The translations under genes were made by a program, and so were the position numbers. Source: JAIBJN01 sp963830885 (GTDB lineage Bacteria; Actinomycetota; Thermoleophilia; Gaiellales; Gaiellaceae). Taken from it: 64,000 nt of DNA. Location: NCBI GenBank assembly GCA_963830885.1, contig CAWHOA010000012.1, positions 1-64,000 on the forward strand. Direction: 5' to 3'. Shown here in pieces: positions 33,302-41,695 of the stretch. Below the pieces are notes generated by a model, which did not search any database, was not told where the DNA came from, and worked only from the letters and a program-made list of their open reading frames with translations. Position 1 is the stretch's first letter; every line of letters begins with the position of its first letter.

Positions 33302-34666
33302 GTGTTCCGCCGCGTCCTGATCGCCAACCGGGGCGAGGTCGCCGTCCGCCTGGTCCGTGCCTGCCACGAGCTGGGGGTCGAGGCCGTGGCGGTGTACTCG
33401 ACCGCCGACCGCGACTCGCTGCACGTCCACCTCGCCGACCAGGGCGTCCACATCGGCCCGCCGCCGGCCGCGGACAGCTACCTGAACATCCCGTCGTTGG
33501 TCGCCGCGGCGACGACGACAGGCTGCGAAGCCGTGCACCCGGGCTGGGGCTTTCTGGCCGAGCGGGCCGAGTTCGCGGCCGCGTGCGAGGACAACGACCT
33601 CGCCTTCGTCGGCCCGCGGCCCGAGTCGATCGAGGTCATGGGCGACAAGGTCCGCGCCAAGCGGAGCGCGGCCGAGGCGGGCCTGCCGCTCGTTCCCGGC
33701 TCGAACGGCGCGGCCAGCCTCGAGCAGGTACGCGCGCTCGCGGGCGAGGTCGGCTTCCCGCTCCTCCTGAAGGCCGCCGCGGGGGGCGGCGGGCGCGGCA
33801 TGCGCCTCGTGAACGACCCGGATGACCTGGAGAGCGCGTTCCAGACGGCCTCCAGCGAGGCCGAGGCCGCATTCGCGGACGGCTCGCTCTACGTCGAGCG
33901 AGCCCTCGTCGGCGCCCGCCACGTGGAGATCCAGGTGCTCGGCGACGGCGAGGGCGGTGCGCTGACCCTCGGCGAACGCGACTGCTCCATCCAGCGCCGT
34001 CACCAGAAGCTGGTCGAGGAGGGGCCGTCGCCCGCGGTCTCGCCCGAGCTCCGGGCCGAGATGGAGGACGCCGCGCGGCGGGCGACCGAGGCGCTCCGCT
34101 ATCGCGGCGCCGGCACATTCGAGTTTCTCCTCGACGAGGAGGGGCGCTTCTACTTCATCGAGATGAACACCCGGCTGCAGGTCGAGCATCCCGTCACCGA
34201 GCTGATCACCGGCATCGACCTCGCGCAGGCCCAGCTCCGGATCGCCGCCGGCGAGGGGCTTCCCGCGACGGGCAGGGCCGAGCTGCGCGGCCACGCGATC
34301 GAGCTCCGCATCAACGCGGAGGATCCAGCGCGCGACTTCCTGCCCGCGCCGGGAACGGTGACCCGCTTCCGGCCGCCGCTCGGCCCCGGCGTCCGGGTCG
34401 ACACGCACGTCGTCGACGGCTACGCCATCCCGCCCTTCTACGACTCGCTCATCGGCAAGGTGCTCGCGTGGGCGGAGGACCGCCCCGCTGCGATCCGCCG
34501 GGCGCGGCGGGCGCTGACAGAATTCGAGCTGGAGGGAGTGCCCACGACACGAGAGCTGGCGATCGACATCCTGGAGAGCGAGCCGTTCACGAGCGGGAGC
34601 TACACGACCGCCTTCATCGCGGAGACGGGCCCGACGCTTCGCTCGCTTGCCGGGGAGGGCGAGTGA
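33302..34666 (+). CDS. accC: acetyl-CoA carboxylase biotin carboxylase subunit
   Basis: 454 aa from the GTG at 33302 (VFRRVLIANRGEVAVRLVRACHELG), the normal family start. The frame is open back to 33143, but that stretch is the dispersed repeat. ATP-grasp enzyme that carboxylates biotin: GGGGRGM glycine loop, VERALVGARHVEIQVLGD, LGERDCSIQRRHQKLVEE, FIEMNTRLQVEHPVTELITGIDL (catalytic Glu, Asn, Arg). Partner of the fused carrier protein upstream. The stop overlaps the nusB GTG. No accA/accD or acyl-CoA carboxyltransferase gene is in the window. Confidence 0.95.
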   Translation: MFRRVLIANRGEVAVRLVRACHELGVEAVAVYSTADRDSLHVHLADQGVHIGPPPAADSYLNIPSLVAAATTTGCEAVHPGWGFLAERAEFAAACEDNDLAFVGPRPESIEVMGDKVRAKRSAAEAGLPLVPGSNGAASLEQVRALAGEVGFPLLLKAAAGGGGRGMRLVNDPDDLESAFQTASSEAEAAFADGSLYVERALVGARHVEIQVLGDGEGGALTLGERDCSIQRRHQKLVEEGPSPAVSPELRAEMEDAARRATEALRYRGAGTFEFLLDEEGRFYFIEMNTRLQVEHPVTELITGIDLAQAQLRIAAGEGLPATGRAELRGHAIELRINAEDPARDFLPAPGTVTRFRPPLGPGVRVDTHVVDGYAIPPFYDSLIGKVLAWAEDRPAAIRRARRALTEFELEGVPTTRELAIDILESEPFTSGSYTTAFIAETGPTLRSLAGEGE

Positions 34667-35043
34667 CGGGCCGCAGCGCCGCGCGCCGCACGGCGCTCGA
34701 GCTCCTGTACCAGTGGGATCTCACCGGCCAGCCGCTTCGGAGCCTGCACGACGGCGAGGTCGACCCGTTTGCGCTCGAGCTGGCCGAGGGCGTCGCCGCG
34801 GACGCAGAGGCGCTCGACGCCCGCATCACCGCGGCCTCGGACGAGTGGCCTGCCGACCGGCTCGGCGTCGTCGAGCGGAACATCGTGCGCATGGGCGTGT
34901 ACGAGCTCGACCGGGGCGACGTGCCGGTCGAGGTCGCGATCGACGAGGCCGTCTCGCTCGCCAAGCGCTACGCGAGCGAGGACGCCGGCCGGCTGGTCAA
35001 CGGAATCCTCGGCCGGCTGGCGAGGGAGGCGCAGCAGACGTGA
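34663..35043 (+). CDS. nusB: transcription antitermination factor NusB
   Basis: 126 aa all-helical RNA-binding protein (GRSAARRTALELLYQWDLTGQP, then IVRMGVYELD..VPVEVAIDEAVSLAKRYASEDAGRLVNGILGRLA, the family's C-terminal signature). Binds boxA of rRNA leaders with NusE. GTG overlapping the accC stop, and its own stop overlaps the next GTG, so the run accC-nusB-xseB-like-ispA is translationally coupled. Confidence 0.94.
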   Translation: MTGRSAARRTALELLYQWDLTGQPLRSLHDGEVDPFALELAEGVAADAEALDARITAASDEWPADRLGVVERNIVRMGVYELDRGDVPVEVAIDEAVSLAKRYASEDAGRLVNGILGRLAREAQQT

Positions 35044-35234
35044 GCACGAGCGAGCCCGACGCCGTCGCCCGGCTCCAGGAGCTCCTCGAGAAGGTCGAGG
35101 CCGCGCGGGCGGAGCTGGAGACGGCCGACGACCCGGAGCGCGCTGTCGAGATCCTCCAGGAGCTCGCCGACCTGGCGAAGGAGGTGCAGGCCGAGGTGGA
35201 GCGCGCGCGCAGGGAGGCGGATGCATCAGCCTGA
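35040..35234 (+). CDS. small coiled-coil protein, possible XseB (exonuclease VII small subunit)
   Basis: 64 aa, GTG overlapping the nusB stop. Strongly helical with heptad repeats (AVARLQELLEKVEAARAELETADDPERAVEILQELADLAKEVQAEVERARREAD). Size, helical hairpin character and position between nusB and ispA (where xseB sits in many bacteria) suggest XseB, but the typical FEEALxxLExIVxxLE motif is weak and no xseA is nearby. It overlaps ispA by 14 bases. Confidence 0.55.
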   Translation: MSTSEPDAVARLQELLEKVEAARAELETADDPERAVEILQELADLAKEVQAEVERARREADASA

Positions 35235-36060
35235 CGACCTGCGCGAGCTGGTCGAGGACTTCCTGGCCGGGCTGCCGTTCGCCGAGGAGCTGGGGAGGCT
35301 GGAGGAGGCGCTGCGCTACTCGCTGCTCGGCGGCGGGAAGCGCATCCGGCCGGTGCTCTGCCTGGCCACGGGCGAGGCGCTCGGCCGCGACCCGGAGGAG
35401 CTCTTGCCCGCCGGCTGCTCGCTCGAGCTCGTCCACACCTTCAGCCTCGTGCACGACGACCTGCCGGCGCTCGACGACGACGACCTGCGGCGCGGGCAGC
35501 CGAGCTCCCACGTCCGCTTCGGCGAGGACGTGGCCATCCTGGCCGGCGACGCGCTCCTGGCCGAGGCCTTCCGGCTGGCGCTGCGTTATCCGACGCCGGC
35601 CGTCGCGCGCGAGCTTGCCGACGCGACCCTCGGCATGATCGGCGGGCAGTACCTCGACGTCACGATCGACGGCGGGCTCGACGCGGACGGGCTCCGGCGC
35701 CTGCACGCGCTCAAGACGGGCCGCCTCCTGCGCGCGGGTGTGACCACGGCGACCGCCGTCGCCGCCCTCCCGCCGGAGGACGAGGCGCCGTGGCGTGCGT
35801 TCGGTGACGAGCTGGGCGTCCTCTTCCAGATCGTCGACGACATCCTCGACGCGACCGGCACGGCGGAGGAGCTGGGGAAGACGCCGGGGAAGGACGAGGC
35901 CGCCGGCAAGGTCACGTACGTCTCCCTGCACGGGCTCGAGCACGCGCGCGAGCTCGCCGACGACGCCCGGGCGCGTGTGAACGAGCGGCTGGCGAGCCTG
36001 CCGGCGGACACGTCCGTCCTGCAGGAGCTGGTGGACACCATCCGCGACCGGCGGAGCTAG
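35221..36060 (+). CDS. ispA: polyprenyl diphosphate synthase (IspA-type)
   Basis: 279 aa trans-isoprenyl diphosphate synthase. GGGKRIRPVLCLATGEAL, first Asp-rich motif LVHDDLPALDDDDLRRG, KTGRLLRAGVTTAT, second motif FQIVDDILDATG. The residues before the first DDxxD (CSLELVHTFSLVHDD) are of the farnesyl/geranylgeranyl type; chain length cannot be fixed by eye. Supplies isoprenoid for quinones or carotenoids. Short relative to typical 290-300 aa but complete. Confidence 0.92.
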   Translation: MHQPDDLRELVEDFLAGLPFAEELGRLEEALRYSLLGGGKRIRPVLCLATGEALGRDPEELLPAGCSLELVHTFSLVHDDLPALDDDDLRRGQPSSHVRFGEDVAILAGDALLAEAFRLALRYPTPAVARELADATLGMIGGQYLDVTIDGGLDADGLRRLHALKTGRLLRAGVTTATAVAALPPEDEAPWRAFGDELGVLFQIVDDILDATGTAEELGKTPGKDEAAGKVTYVSLHGLEHARELADDARARVNERLASLPADTSVLQELVDTIRDRRS

Positions 36061-36068
36061 TTGCGCTG

Positions 36069-36812
36069 ATGCTCCACCGCCCGAGCCCGGCGGGAACGAT
36101 CGTTGTGGGCCAGCCCGCGCACGCCTGGCTCTCCGGCCAGATCGCCCGCGCCTGGGCCGAGCCGTTTGCACCGCGCGAAGAGGTCTGCCTGGCCGCGGAA
36201 CAGCACGACATCGCCTGGACCGGGTGGGAGCGCTCGCCGGAGCGGGACCCGGAGACGGGTCTGCCGTACACGTTCTCTGCGCTCCCGCGCTTGCGCCGGC
36301 TCGAGCTCTGGTCGGGCGCCGCGGCGCTCCTGCTGCCGCAGTCGCGCTACGCGGCGCTGCTCGTCTCGCTGCACGGGACGCTCCTGGTCGAGCGCTTCCC
36401 GCCGGATGGCGACGAGGACGTCCAGCGCGCCCTGGCCGACTACCTCGAGCGCGAGCGGGATTTCCAGGCCCGTGTCCTCGACTCCCTCCGCCGCGACCCG
36501 CGCTACGGGCCGCACACGACGCCGGAGGCGGTGGAGGAGAACCGCGAGCTGATCTTCACCTGGGACGGCCTCTCCCTCGCCGTCGTCCACGGCGTCACCG
36601 GGGAGAAGAGCGCGGCCGGCCACAGCCTCGGCGCGCGCGACGGCGACCCGACGCGGGTGACCGTCTCCCCGTGGCCCTTCCGCGAGGACGAGGTCACGCT
36701 CGTCTGTGATGGGCGCCTGCTCACGGAGACCTACGTCGACGAGCGGGAGCTTCGGCGCGGCCTCGCGAAGGCGCCGTGGATCACGATCGAGACGACGCTC
36801 ACGCCGAGATGA
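36069..36812 (+). CDS. DUF3891 family protein
   Basis: 247 aa soluble protein. Diagnostic AEQHDIAWTGWERSPERDPETGLPYTF near 38-66, an arrangement seen in DUF3891, with conserved His/Asp that may bind metal (an HD-like helical fold has been suggested for such families; I cannot confirm it). A second half of beta strands includes NRELIFTWDGLSLAVVHG. It begins 9 bases after ispA, so is probably in the same operon. Function unknown. Confidence 0.75.
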   Translation: MLHRPSPAGTIVVGQPAHAWLSGQIARAWAEPFAPREEVCLAAEQHDIAWTGWERSPERDPETGLPYTFSALPRLRRLELWSGAAALLLPQSRYAALLVSLHGTLLVERFPPDGDEDVQRALADYLERERDFQARVLDSLRRDPRYGPHTTPEAVEENRELIFTWDGLSLAVVHGVTGEKSAAGHSLGARDGDPTRVTVSPWPFREDEVTLVCDGRLLTETYVDERELRRGLAKAPWITIETTLTPR

Positions 36813-36828
36813 CCCTGTCGATCGAGGA

Positions 36829-36847
36829 GCCGGCCCGCCAGGCCGGC
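36829..36847 (+). terminator. GC-rich hairpin after the accC-ispA-DUF3891 run
   Basis: GCCGGCC-CGCCA-GGCCGGC: perfect 7-bp stem, 5-base loop, 16 bases after the DUF3891 stop. It lacks a U-tract, as many actinobacterial terminators do. It separates this operon from tlyA. Confidence 0.5.
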
Positions 36848-36919
36848 ACCACGCCAGCGCAGATCGGTGCCGCCGGTTCGCGCCGTCATTCGTGACAGTT
36901 CGCCCGCAGGGTGACGGGG

Positions 36920-36925
36920 TACGCT
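36920..36925 (+). promoter_or_regulatory. -10-like TACGCT, tlyA
   Basis: TACGCT, 7 bases before the ATG at 36933. Confidence 0.45.
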
Positions 36926-36932
36926 CTCGTCC

Positions 36933-37667
36933 ATGAGCGCCAAGAAGCGCCTGGACGTGCTGCTCGTCGAGCGCGGGCTCGCCGAGAGCCGCTCGCAGGC
37001 GCAGGCGCTCGTGCTCGCCGGGCGCGTGAAGGGGCACTCCAAGGCGGGCGAGCAGGTCGAGGAGAGCGCGGAGCTCGAGGTCGCGGCCGGCGCGCGCTTC
37101 GTGTCACGCGGCGGCGAGAAGCTCGCGGCTGCGCTGGAGGCCTTCGGCCTCGACGTCGCCGGTGAGGACTGCCTCGACGTCGGCGCCTCGACCGGCGGCT
37201 TCACCGACTGCCTCCTGCAGGCCGGCGCCGCGCGCGTCATCGCGCTCGACGTGGGCTACGGTCAGCTGCACCCGAAGCTCCGCGGTGACGCCCGCGTGAC
37301 CGTGCTCGAGCGCACGAACGTCCGCGACCTACGCTGCGACGACCTGCCCTTCCGGCCCAGCTTCCTCGCGTGCGACGTCTCCTTCATCGGCCTCGCCAAG
37401 GCGTTGCCGCCCGCGCTCGCCTGCGCGTCGCCGGGGTGGCGTGCGGTCGTGCTCGTCAAGCCGCAGTTCGAGGCCGGCCCTGCCGACGTGGGCAAGGGCG
37501 GGGTGGTCCGCGACCCTGAGGTGCACCGTCGGGTCGTCGACGAGGTACTGGCGCGTGCCCCCGAGTGGGGCGCCCGGCCGGTCGGCGTCGAGCCGTCGCC
37601 GCTCCTCGGGCCGAAGGGCAACCGGGAGTTCTTCGTCCAGCTCGCGGACGCGGCGGACGGGTCGTGA
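36933..37667 (+). CDS. tlyA: TlyA family rRNA 2'-O-methyltransferase
   Basis: 244 aa. N-terminal S4 RNA-binding domain 1-62 (KKRLDVLLVERGLAESRSQAQALVLAGRVKG) followed by an FtsJ-like SAM methyltransferase (VSRGGEKLAAALEAFGLDVAGEDCLDVGASTGGFTDCLLQAGAARVIALDVGYGQL; LACDVSFIGL; VLVKPQFEAG with catalytic Lys). Family members 2'-O-methylate 23S C1920 and in some species 16S C1409, giving capreomycin sensitivity. First gene of the conserved tlyA-nadK-recN-steA-mctB-pyrG block. Confidence 0.92.
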   Translation: MSAKKRLDVLLVERGLAESRSQAQALVLAGRVKGHSKAGEQVEESAELEVAAGARFVSRGGEKLAAALEAFGLDVAGEDCLDVGASTGGFTDCLLQAGAARVIALDVGYGQLHPKLRGDARVTVLERTNVRDLRCDDLPFRPSFLACDVSFIGLAKALPPALACASPGWRAVVLVKPQFEAGPADVGKGGVVRDPEVHRRVVDEVLARAPEWGARPVGVEPSPLLGPKGNREFFVQLADAADGS

Positions 37668-38455
37668 CCGAGCCCGTTCGCAGGATCGCCGTGCTCGGCA
37701 CGACCGGCAGGCCCGAGGTCGTCGCCGACGCGCGCCGCCGCGTCGAGGAGGCCGCGGCGGCAGCCGGGGTGGAGGTCGGCTCCCCTGAAGACGAAGCGCT
37801 CGACCTCCTCGTCGTGCTCGGCGGCGACGGGACGATGCTCCGCGCCCTCCGCTCGACGCTCGGCAGCGGGACGCCCGTGCTCGGGATCAACTTCGGCCGC
37901 GTCGGCTTCCTCACGACCGCGGACGGGGCCGAGCTGGAGGCGGCGCTCACGCGGGCGCTGGCCGGTGAGTTCCGCGTCGTCGACCTGTGCACGCTCGAAG
38001 CCGCCTTCGGCGCCGAGACCCATGCGGCCGTGAACGACGTCGTCGTCACCAGCTCCCGCCCCGGGCGGATGGTCGACCTGGGCTGGCAGATCGCGGGCGA
38101 GGCCCTCGGCGACCAGCCGTGCGACGGGATGATCTGCTGCACGCCGTCGGGCTCGACCGCGTACAACCTCTCGAACGGCGGCCCGGTTCTCATGTGGGGC
38201 CTCGAGGCGATGGCGATGACGTTCGTGGCGCCGCACTCGCTCCGGGCCCGGGCGCTCGTCGTCCCCCGCGGGCTCGACCTGCGGATCGCCAACCGCTCGA
38301 AGGAGCTGCCGGTGACCGTGCTCGTGGACGGCCACGCCGTTGGGGAGCTCCAGCGCGGGGAGGAGCTCGCGGTCGCGGTCGGGCCCGAGCACTGCCGGCT
38401 GGCCGTGCTCTCCGAGGTGACCTTCTTCACCCGCTACCACGAAGTCTTTCCCTGA
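37664..38455 (+). CDS. nadK: NAD kinase
   Basis: 263 aa from the GTG at 37664 overlapping the tlyA stop. Phosphorylates NAD to NADP. Signature GGDGTML near 58, LGINFGRVGFLTTADG, NDVVVTSSRPGRMVDL, and the conserved GMICCTPSGSTAYNLSNGGPV. Length and motifs normal. Confidence 0.95.
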   Translation: MTEPVRRIAVLGTTGRPEVVADARRRVEEAAAAAGVEVGSPEDEALDLLVVLGGDGTMLRALRSTLGSGTPVLGINFGRVGFLTTADGAELEAALTRALAGEFRVVDLCTLEAAFGAETHAAVNDVVVTSSRPGRMVDLGWQIAGEALGDQPCDGMICCTPSGSTAYNLSNGGPVLMWGLEAMAMTFVAPHSLRARALVVPRGLDLRIANRSKELPVTVLVDGHAVGELQRGEELAVAVGPEHCRLAVLSEVTFFTRYHEVFP

Positions 38456-38464
38456 GGCGAGGCC

Positions 38465-40114
38465 GTGCTCCGCCGTCTGCGCATCGAGAACTTCGTCCTC
38501 ATCCGCGAGGCCGACCTCGCCTTCGCGTCCGGGCTGAACGCGGTCACCGGCGAGACCGGCGCCGGGAAGACGATCCTGGCGCAGGCGGTCGGGCTCCTGC
38601 TCGGGGCGCCCGGCGACGCCGCGTACCTCGGCCCGGGGGCGGAGGAGGCGTACGTCGAGGCCGAGCTCGACCTCCCAGAGGGGATCCTCGACGACCCGGG
38701 GCTGGAGGCCATAGCCGAGCTGCGGCCTGCGGGGGAAGAAGGGCTCGTGGCCGCGCGGCGGGTGTTCGCGGACGGGCGAACGCGCGCCTACGCGTGGGGC
38801 CGGGCCGTCCCGCGGGAGGATCTCGCGGCGCTCGTCGAGCGGCTGCTCGCCATGTCCGGCCAGTTCGAGCAGCGCCGTCTCGCCCGACCCTCGCATCAAC
38901 TCGACGTCCTGGACGCCTTCGTCGGCGAGGAGCAGCTCCGTCGCCGGGCCGAGCTCCAGCGGGCCTGGAGCGGGCTGGTCGCGGCTCGCCGCCGCCGCGA
39001 CGAGCTCGCCGGAGCGGCCGCGGGTCGCGCCCAGCGCCTGGAGGAGCTCGCCGAGCTCGTGGCGCGCACCGAGGGGATCGATGCCGGGGACGAGGACAGG
39101 CTGCTGGCCGAGCGCGGACGGCTCCGGCACGTGACGGAGCTGGCCGACGCGGCGACGGCGGGCGCCGAGGCACTCGACCCCGAGCAGGAGGGATCCCCCG
39201 GGGCTGCCGCCCGCGTCGCCGAGGCCGCCCGCGCGCTGCATTCAGTCGCAGCCCTCGCGCCGGAGCTGGGCGAGGTGGCGGCCGAGCTGGACGAGGCGGA
39301 GATCCGCGTGCGCGAGGGCGCCTCGACGCTCCGCGCGTTCCTCGCGTCGCTCGAGGCGGAGCCCGGGCGGCTGGAGGCGGTCGAATCCGAGCTCGACCGG
39401 ATCGCCGAGGCGCGACGCCGTTTCGACGCGCCGACGACCGAGGAGCTGCTCGCCAGGGCTGCGGAGGCCCGGGCCGAGCTCGCCGAGGTCGAGGCCGGCG
39501 CCGATCCGCTGGCGGACGCCGAGCGCGAGGCCGCGGAGGCCGGCGAGCGGGTGGAGGCGCTCTCGGCTGAGCTCTCCGCAGCGCGGGAGGCCGCAGCGGA
39601 GCCGTTTGCCGAAGCGGTCGCCGCCGAGCTCCAGGGACTTGGCATGGGCGACGGCGAGTTCCGGGTACAGCTCACGGGCCGCGAGCCGGGCCCGGCCGGG
39701 AGCGACGGCGTCTCGTTCCTCGTGCGCCCCAACCCCGGGCTGCCGTTCGCGCCCGCCGCCGAGACCGCCTCCGGCGGCGAGCTCTCGCGGATCGCCCTCG
39801 CCCTGCGGGCCGTGGCCCACGCCTCGGCCGGCGAGCCGACGGTCGTCTTCGACGAGATCGACGCCGGCATCGGCGGGCGAACAGCGCACGCGGTCGCCGA
39901 CGCCCTCGCCCGCCTCGCTGCACGCGCCCAGCTCCTCACCATTACCCACCTGCCGCAGATCGCGAGCGCGGCCGATGCTCACTTCCGCGTCGAGAAGGTT
40001 CCCGGCGACCCGACGCACACGCGGATCGAGCGGCTGTCGGACGCCGAGCGGCACGAGGAGCTGGAGCGTATGCTGGGCGGCGCCGAGTTCCTCTCCACGG
40101 TGCGCCGCAGTTGA
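38465..40114 (+). CDS. recN: DNA repair protein RecN
   Basis: 549 aa SMC-like ATPase. Head: LRIENFVLIREADLAFASGLNAVTGETGAGKTILAQAVGLLLG (Walker A). Long central Ala/Glu/Arg-rich coiled coil (about 150-400). C-terminal signature and Walker B: ETASGGELSRIALALRAVAHA and PTVVFDEIDAGIGGRTAHAVADAL. Acts in double-strand break repair. GTG start; the stop overlaps the steA TTG (TTGA). Confidence 0.94.
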   Translation: MLRRLRIENFVLIREADLAFASGLNAVTGETGAGKTILAQAVGLLLGAPGDAAYLGPGAEEAYVEAELDLPEGILDDPGLEAIAELRPAGEEGLVAARRVFADGRTRAYAWGRAVPREDLAALVERLLAMSGQFEQRRLARPSHQLDVLDAFVGEEQLRRRAELQRAWSGLVAARRRRDELAGAAAGRAQRLEELAELVARTEGIDAGDEDRLLAERGRLRHVTELADAATAGAEALDPEQEGSPGAAARVAEAARALHSVAALAPELGEVAAELDEAEIRVREGASTLRAFLASLEAEPGRLEAVESELDRIAEARRRFDAPTTEELLARAAEARAELAEVEAGADPLADAEREAAEAGERVEALSAELSAAREAAAEPFAEAVAAELQGLGMGDGEFRVQLTGREPGPAGSDGVSFLVRPNPGLPFAPAAETASGGELSRIALALRAVAHASAGEPTVVFDEIDAGIGGRTAHAVADALARLAARAQLLTITHLPQIASAADAHFRVEKVPGDPTHTRIERLSDAERHEELERMLGGAEFLSTVRRS

Positions 40115-41244
40115 CCTTCGTCGAGTTCAACGGGACCGCGAGGCTGGACAAGCGGACGAAGCGCCTCGTCAAGCGCCTCGGCCCCGACGACATCGCCATC
40201 ATCGACCATCCGAACCTCGACCGCATCTCGGCCGAGGAGCTCCTCGAGAGCGGCGTGCGCGTCGTCGTCAACGTCTCGTCGTCGTCCACCGGCGCCTACC
40301 CGAACGCCGGCCCGCTCGCGCTCGTGGAGGGCGGGGTCTGCCTGATCGACGCTCCCGGCGCCGAGCTCTTCGAGACCGTGAAGGACGGCGAGCCGCTCAT
40401 CGTCCGCGGCTCCAGCGTCTTCCGGAACGGATCCAGGCTGGCGGCAGGCCGCGAGCGGGGCGCGGACGAGCTCGCACGGGACCTCGCCGACCAGCAGAGC
40501 CGAGTGAGCGAGGCCCTCGAGGCATTCGCCGAGAACACGCTGCGCCGCCTGGGCGAGGAGACGGCGCTCCTCGCCGGCGGCGTGCAGATGCCGCAGCTCA
40601 AGACGCGCTTCCGCGACCGCCACGCCCTCGTGGTGGCGCGCAGCGCCGAGACCAAGCGCGACCTCTCGATCGTGGCGCCGTACATCGGCGACTTCAAGCC
40701 CGTCCTGATCGGCGTCGACGGAGGTGCCGACGCGCTCAGGGCCGCCGGCTACAAGCCCGACGTCATCGTCGGCGACATGGACTCCGTCACGGACAAGACG
40801 CTGCTCTCCGGCGCCGAGCTCGTCGTCCACGGCTACCCGGACGGCCGTGCGCCCGGCCGGGACCGGCTCGACCGGCTCGGGCTTCCCTCGACGGTGCTCC
40901 CGACGCCGGGGATCTCCGAGGACGCGGCGATGCTGCTCGCCTACGAGAAGGGCGCCGAGCTGATCGTCGCCGTGGGAACCAGGTTCAACCTGATCGAGTT
41001 CCTGGAGCGGAACCGTGCGGGGATGTCGTCCACCTTCCTCACCCGCCTGCTGGTCGGCGAGAAGCTCGTCGACGCCCGGGGCGTCTCGCGGCTCTTCCGC
41101 CCGCGCGTCGGTGTCGGCATGGTGATCGCCTTCGTGCTCGCTGCGCTGGCAGCCCTGACCGCGGTGCTCATCGCCTCGCCGGAGCTGCGGGACATGGTGA
41201 GCACGCTCGTCGAGCGCCTGCGCTCGCTCGTCGGCGTCGAATGA
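40111..41244 (+). CDS. steA: SteA-like cytokinetic ring protein
   Basis: 377 aa, TTG start overlapping recN. The N-terminal half (ARLDKRTKRLVKRLGPDDIAIIDHPNLDRISAEELLESGVRVVVN) and the thiamin-pyrophosphokinase-like core (ALVVARSAETKRDLSIVAPYIGDFKPVLIGVDGGADALRAAGYKPDVIVGDMDSVTD) match actinobacterial SteA. One C-terminal transmembrane helix (about 337-355). SteA works with SteB at the division site in Corynebacterium; the MctB/SteB-like gene is two genes downstream. Confidence 0.88.
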   Translation: MTFVEFNGTARLDKRTKRLVKRLGPDDIAIIDHPNLDRISAEELLESGVRVVVNVSSSSTGAYPNAGPLALVEGGVCLIDAPGAELFETVKDGEPLIVRGSSVFRNGSRLAAGRERGADELARDLADQQSRVSEALEAFAENTLRRLGEETALLAGGVQMPQLKTRFRDRHALVVARSAETKRDLSIVAPYIGDFKPVLIGVDGGADALRAAGYKPDVIVGDMDSVTDKTLLSGAELVVHGYPDGRAPGRDRLDRLGLPSTVLPTPGISEDAAMLLAYEKGAELIVAVGTRFNLIEFLERNRAGMSSTFLTRLLVGEKLVDARGVSRLFRPRVGVGMVIAFVLAALAALTAVLIASPELRDMVSTLVERLRSLVGVE

Positions 41245-41251
41245 GGTCACC

Positions 41252-41677
41252 GTGATCGAGGCGACGGGCATCCTTCAGTCGGAGCGACCCGATGTCTGGG
41301 CCCTCATCGCCGAGCCGTACCACCTCCCCGACTGGTGGCCCGCCTACACCGGCGTCGAGCCCGACCGCCGAGGCCTCGCCGAGAACGCGCGTTGGCAGGT
41401 CATCCGCAGCATCTCGCCGGGCTTCTTGCGGAAGCCGGAAGGGGAGGGCATCATCGTGATCACGAAGGTCGTCGAGGGCTGGGAGCTCCGGTGGCACGAC
41501 GTGAAGCAGGACATCGAGGCCGGCGTCCTCCTCGACAACGCAGGCACGGGGAGGACACGCGCGACCACCTTCGTCTCGGGCCCGTGGCTGCGCCTCCGGA
41601 CCGAAGGCGCCCGGAAGCTGCCCGATCGCGCCCTCGTCCGCCTGCGCGACCTCTGCCAGACCGCAGCATCCTTGTGA
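41252..41677 (+). CDS. SRPBCC (START/cyclase-like) family protein
   Basis: 141 aa, GTG start. Helix-grip fold: IEATGILQSERPDVWALIAEPYHLPDWWPAYTGVEP at the N-terminus, central GWELRWHDV strand, C-terminal helix RALVRLRDLCQTAASL. Small lipid- or ligand-binding protein of unknown role. It separates steA from mctB, which are adjacent in M. tuberculosis, so it looks like a later insertion in the block. Confidence 0.75.
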   Translation: MIEATGILQSERPDVWALIAEPYHLPDWWPAYTGVEPDRRGLAENARWQVIRSISPGFLRKPEGEGIIVITKVVEGWELRWHDVKQDIEAGVLLDNAGTGRTRATTFVSGPWLRLRTEGARKLPDRALVRLRDLCQTAASL

Positions 41678-41680
41678 AGC

Positions 41681-41686
41681 TAGGCT
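41681..41686 (+). promoter_or_regulatory. -10-like TAGGCT, mctB-like gene
   Basis: TAGGCT, 9 bases before the ATG at 41696, directly after the SRPBCC stop. Confidence 0.45.
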
Positions 41687-41695
41687 CCAAGGCGG

